A DNA stretch of 64,000 nucleotides, from the NCBI GenBank assembly GCA_900696515.1, contig CAADGK010000101.1, positions 47,173 to 111,172 of the forward strand, written 5' to 3'. The position numbers and the translations under genes were made by a program. This DNA comes from an uncultured Nitrosospira sp. (GTDB lineage: Bacteria; Nitrospirota; Nitrospiria; Nitrospirales; Nitrospiraceae). The notes below the pieces were generated by a model, which was not told the DNA's origin, ran no database searches, and saw only the letters and a program-made list of their open reading frames with translations. Below are positions 62,125-64,000 of this stretch, in pieces. The stretch's first letter is position 1. Each line of letters starts with the position of its first letter.

Positions 62125-62385
62125 TCAGTCCGATCCCACGGCCCGGAGTCGTTCGTCGCGCACGTCCTCCAGCACGCGCACCCAGTCCGTATTCGCCGGA
62201 GCTGTTCCCTGGTGCACCCAGAGCCCATCCACGTGCACCATCGTAGGGTGTGGCACGGGCACCCGGAGCAACACCCCATCCGCGTGTTCGTGAACCTCAA
62301 GTTCCATATCGGGTTTCAACCCGAGTCGATCTCGGAGCGGTTTCGGAACGACGATCCGACCCGACTTATCAATCTTGACAACCAT
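62125..62385 (-). CDS. AbrB/MazE-type DNA-binding protein (orphan antitoxin)
   Basis: About 86 residues from ATG 62385; an in-frame ATG at 62409 would add 8 residues. The swapped-hairpin motif is clear: VVKIDKSGRIVVPKPLRDRL then GLKPDMELEVHEHADGVLLR. In toxin-antitoxin modules such proteins pair with a PIN (VapC) or MazF toxin encoded right after. Here the following 300 bases on the same strand have no toxin, and upstream lies a gene scrap, so the module seems eroded. Confidence 0.82.
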   Translation of the reverse strand: MVVKIDKSGRIVVPKPLRDRLGLKPDMELEVHEHADGVLLRVPVPHPTMVHVDGLWVHQGTAPANTDWVRVLEDVRDERLRAVGSD

Positions 62386-62469
62386 GCCTTGTACGTTGCC
62401 ATATGCCATGAGAAATGGGAATAGAGATATATCGCTGATGTTTCGTGATCAGCAGCGAACAAACGCAGA

Positions 62470-62551
62470 GGGAGCAGAGGGAAGGGTCCTGAAGTTGGAA
62501 CTGTTCGGCAATCACGCCAGAGGGTGCCGTCTGTGTGAATCGTCCGCACAA
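62470..62551 (-). pseudogene. N-terminal scrap of SRAP/YedK-type protein (HMCES family)
   Basis: Reads M/L-CGRFTQTAPSGVIAEQFQL, the exact N-terminal pattern of SOS-response-associated peptidases in which Cys2 forms the DNA crosslink to abasic sites. The start codon is TTG rather than ATG, and after about 27 residues the similarity stops; the remaining 180 residues are missing. The break point lies just upstream of the AbrB gene, indicating a deletion junction. Confidence 0.65.
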
Positions 62552-62662
62552 CGTCAGGAGGGTCCGTTCTCAGTCTGATGTGGGAGGGTTCCTGAAGTTC
62601 GAGACTGAGCGGATCACACTCGGAGACGCCTGCAGACTCCTTCGTGCTTCATGGGCGTGGCG

Positions 62663-63004
62663 TCATCGCGCGATCATGACCTGTTGGTACGGTTCGCCTC
62701 GGTGGTGACGGCTCACGTGAATCGTGACGTTCTGCTCCAGCTTGTTGAGCAATCCAATCAGGCGTTCTTGACTAAAGCGGCTGAATTTGGCTCGCATGAT
62801 GGCCGAGACGTCCGGTTGCTTCAGCCCCAGCAGTCTCCCGGCCTCTTGTTGGCGTAACCCTTTCTCTCGGATCGTCGTCATCACCTGAATACCAAGGGCG
62901 GTACGGGTAGAGAGTGCATCCGCATCATCGAGCCCAAGATCAGTAAAGAGATTGCCTGACCAGGTCTCACGGTCTGTGGTCTGGGTCTCTTCGCTGTTGT
63001 GCAT
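62663..63004 (-). CDS. XRE/HigA-like antitoxin, solitary
   Basis: About 113 residues from ATG 63004 (GGGAGT before it). The helix-turn-helix is EKGLRQQEAGRLLGLKQPDV then SAIMRAKFSRFSQERLIGLL, of the same HTH_37 group as the antitoxin at 44751-45062, ending with VTIHVSRHHRGE. These proteins normally follow a Gp49-like toxin gene. No such toxin is readable between here and the RelE gene at 63288, so it may be an orphan. Confidence 0.78.
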   Translation of the reverse strand: MHNSEETQTTDRETWSGNLFTDLGLDDADALSTRTALGIQVMTTIREKGLRQQEAGRLLGLKQPDVSAIMRAKFSRFSQERLIGLLNKLEQNVTIHVSRHHRGEPYQQVMIAR

Positions 63005-63225
63005 ACTCCCGTGCTTCCTTGTACGGCCAGCGACGTGTGGAGTTTCGGTGACGAGGTGGGCTCCAACCCATCGGGCAGGGTCCACTCCCAGGTGGCCAAC
63101 TCCTTGTGATAGGCCGCATCATGCGCTTCCTCACGATTGGCTTCCAACACGGCGTGTCCCAAGATTCGCCGTTGTTCACGTTTCAACAGATCGTTGAGGG
63201 ATCCACTGCGATTGGTGCCGCCCAT
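63005..63225 (-). CDS. Doubtful ORF, possible gene remnant
   Basis: From ATG 63225 the frame GSLNDLLKREQRRILGHAVL then EANREEAHDAAYHKELATWE has coding-like composition and continues past 63004 into the next gene in a less convincing way. No family is recognised and no good ribosome-binding site is seen. It could be the surviving end of a gene fused by deletion to the antitoxin region. Confidence 0.3.
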
Positions 63226-63287
63226 GGGTTCACCCTCGATTCATGTCGATCCCAGTGTCGTCGACGATCAACAGGCCGCTCAGAGAT

Positions 63288-63557
63288 TCAGTCCTCATAC
63301 ACCGTGCTCCGATGGGCCACCCGCACCACCAAGACCACCATTCTGTTCTCTTCGATCCGGCAGATGGCTCGATAATCACCGATCCGATATCGCCACAGAC
63401 CCGCGAACGAGGCTTTCAAGGGTTTGCCAAACACGCGTGGATCTTCAGTGGGCGCAATTCGGTCATCGAAATAATCCAGAATGGTCTGTTGAGCCTGCCG
63501 GTCGAGCCGCTTCAGCTCTTTGAGCACGCGCCGATCATATTCAATGGTCCAGGCCAA
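63288..63557 (-). CDS. RelE/ParE-superfamily toxin
   Basis: An 89-residue toxin with the RelE pattern: WTIEYDRRVLKELKRLDRQA, GKPLKASFAGLWRYRIGDYR and AICRIEENRMVVLVVRVAHR, including the basic residues on the last strands used for mRNA binding. RelE cleaves mRNA in the ribosome and is neutralised by the product of the gene that overlaps its start by 17 bases. Complete and probably functional. Confidence 0.93.
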   Translation of the reverse strand: MAWTIEYDRRVLKELKRLDRQAQQTILDYFDDRIAPTEDPRVFGKPLKASFAGLWRYRIGDYRAICRIEENRMVVLVVRVAHRSTVYED

Positions 63558-63753
63558 GTTCCTGCCTCATCTCGTCGGAGCTGAGCCGGGGGGCTGGCGT
63601 TTCTAATCGCTGCTCCGCGATATAACGATCCTCCAACTCATCGAGATGCTCTTCTAAGAGGAGGCGGATGTAATAGGTCTTGGTCCGGCCTGTCCCTTCG
63701 GCAAGCTGTTCTAAGCGGTCTTCCAGTTTTTTCCCCAATCGCAGGGAAACCAT
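63541..63753 (-). CDS. RelB-type ribbon-helix-helix antitoxin
   Basis: About 70 residues from ATG 63753, which lies after GGAGGTGTG; an in-frame ATG at 63771 lacks a site. The ribbon-helix-helix is VSLRLGKKLEDRLEQLAEGT then GRTKTYYIRLLLEEHLDELE, and the C-terminal tail RLSSDEMRQELGLD would wrap the toxin. It leads the operon, as usual for RelBE, and should bind the direct repeats just upstream. Confidence 0.92.
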   Translation of the reverse strand: MVSLRLGKKLEDRLEQLAEGTGRTKTYYIRLLLEEHLDELEDRYIAEQRLETPAPRLSSDEMRQELGLDH

Positions 63754-63763
63754 CACACCTCCG

Positions 63764-63795
63764 TCATACATGTTATACGTGTATGAAGTGTATGA
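63764..63795. promoter_or_regulatory. Direct repeats upstream of relBE, probable operator
   Basis: GTGTATGA occurs at 63779-63786 and again at 63788-63795 (9-base period), with an inverted TCATAC at 63764-63769. Ribbon-helix-helix antitoxins typically bind such spaced half-sites. Confidence 0.55.
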
Positions 63796-63853
63796 CGCAT
63801 GATAATCTGTGTCAACTACGATATGGACTGACTCTTATAGATCGTTGTTTTGC

Positions 63854-63898
63854 TTGACAGAATAAAAAGTAAGAGTATGATAAAGGACGTTATCATAC
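63854..63898 (+). promoter_or_regulatory. Promoter with overlapping perfect inverted repeat
   Basis: TTGACA at 63854-63859 and TATGAT at 63876-63881 with a 16-base spacer. The -10 box lies inside GTATGATAA-AGGACG-TTATCATAC (63875-63898), two 9-base arms with a 6-base spacer, so a repressor bound here would block the promoter. Confidence 0.6.
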
Positions 63899-63922
63899 AC
63901 TATAATCCAGTGGGAAAGAGCC

Positions 63923-64000
63923 ATGAAACAAGTATCACTTTGTAAAATATCTGGCGTAGAACTTTGCATGCTATGTGGCGTATTCTGTGAGTATGACTCC
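63923..64000 (+). CDS. Start of an unknown gene, cut by window edge
   Basis: ATG 63923 follows GGGAAAGAG and the promoter above. Only 26 codons are visible (MKQVSLCKISGVELCMLCGV...), rich in Cys, with no stop before the edge. Too little is visible to assign a family. Confidence 0.45.
   Translation, partial: MKQVSLCKISGVELCMLCGVFCEYDS

Noticed and set aside
63005..63287. HigB toxin partner for the XRE protein at 62663-63004
   Set aside because: None of the Gp49-like toxin motifs seen at 45059-45412 can be read in any frame here.
1..64000. CRISPR array
   Set aside because: No set of regularly spaced short repeats was seen anywhere, and no cas genes are present.

Overview
The window looks like a bacterial chromosome segment, most likely from a Nitrospira-type organism. 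That is an inference from the moderately GC-rich codon use, the mix of RND/TolC/HlyD exporters, the PEP-CTERM-like protein and the style of the integrase; no rRNA or core marker gene is present to prove it.

Layout. (1) About 1-13.6 kb is envelope and efflux genes: a truncated heavy-metal RND pump, a DUF1269 protein, an MscS channel flanked by two copies of a duplicated block, a lipoprotein/secreted-protein pair, a predicted outer-membrane protein, and a TolC + ABC-like + HlyD exporter set. In the ABC protein every ATPase motif that I can align is altered. (2) 14.2-25.4 kb is a complete, tightly overlapping trbB-C-D-E-F-G-H-I-J-K-L-M-N operon for a P-type conjugative (type IV secretion) mating apparatus. 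No relaxase or coupling protein lies in the window. (3) 25.65-43.44 kb is an integrated island bounded by two direct 45-bp repeats, both being the 3' end of a tRNA-Lys(UUU) gene. It carries a PEP-CTERM-like protein, an orphan MNT nucleotidyltransferase, a pair of large lipoproteins (patatin-like and Calx-beta-like), a 2,169-residue nuclease-TPR protein, an excisionase-like protein and a tyrosine integrase at its right end. (4) 43.4-64 kb is a second accessory stretch: DUF6908-like and small mobile-element proteins, HigBA-like and RelBE toxin-antitoxin modules (one toxin broken by a stop codon), an HU protein, DUF3800-like and ArdC anti-restriction proteins, a methyltransferase-helicase-GIY-YIG nuclease operon, an IetAS-type AAA ATPase/subtilase pair, and gene scraps.

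How they fit together. Regions 3 and 4 look like successive islands stacked at one tRNA-Lys gene. Neither tRNA fragment has its 5' half, so the intact tRNA is predicted to lie beyond the right edge. The cargo is dominated by probable phage/plasmid conflict systems (giant nuclease, R-M-like operon, IetAS, toxin-antitoxins) and by anti-restriction functions. Three genes of this cargo (ArdC, a small KGPF-motif protein and a frameshifted relative of the latter) share an approximately 200-nt upstream leader with a conserved hairpin, which may be an unnamed cis-regulatory RNA.

All calls rest on reading the sequence and family knowledge; no database search was run.
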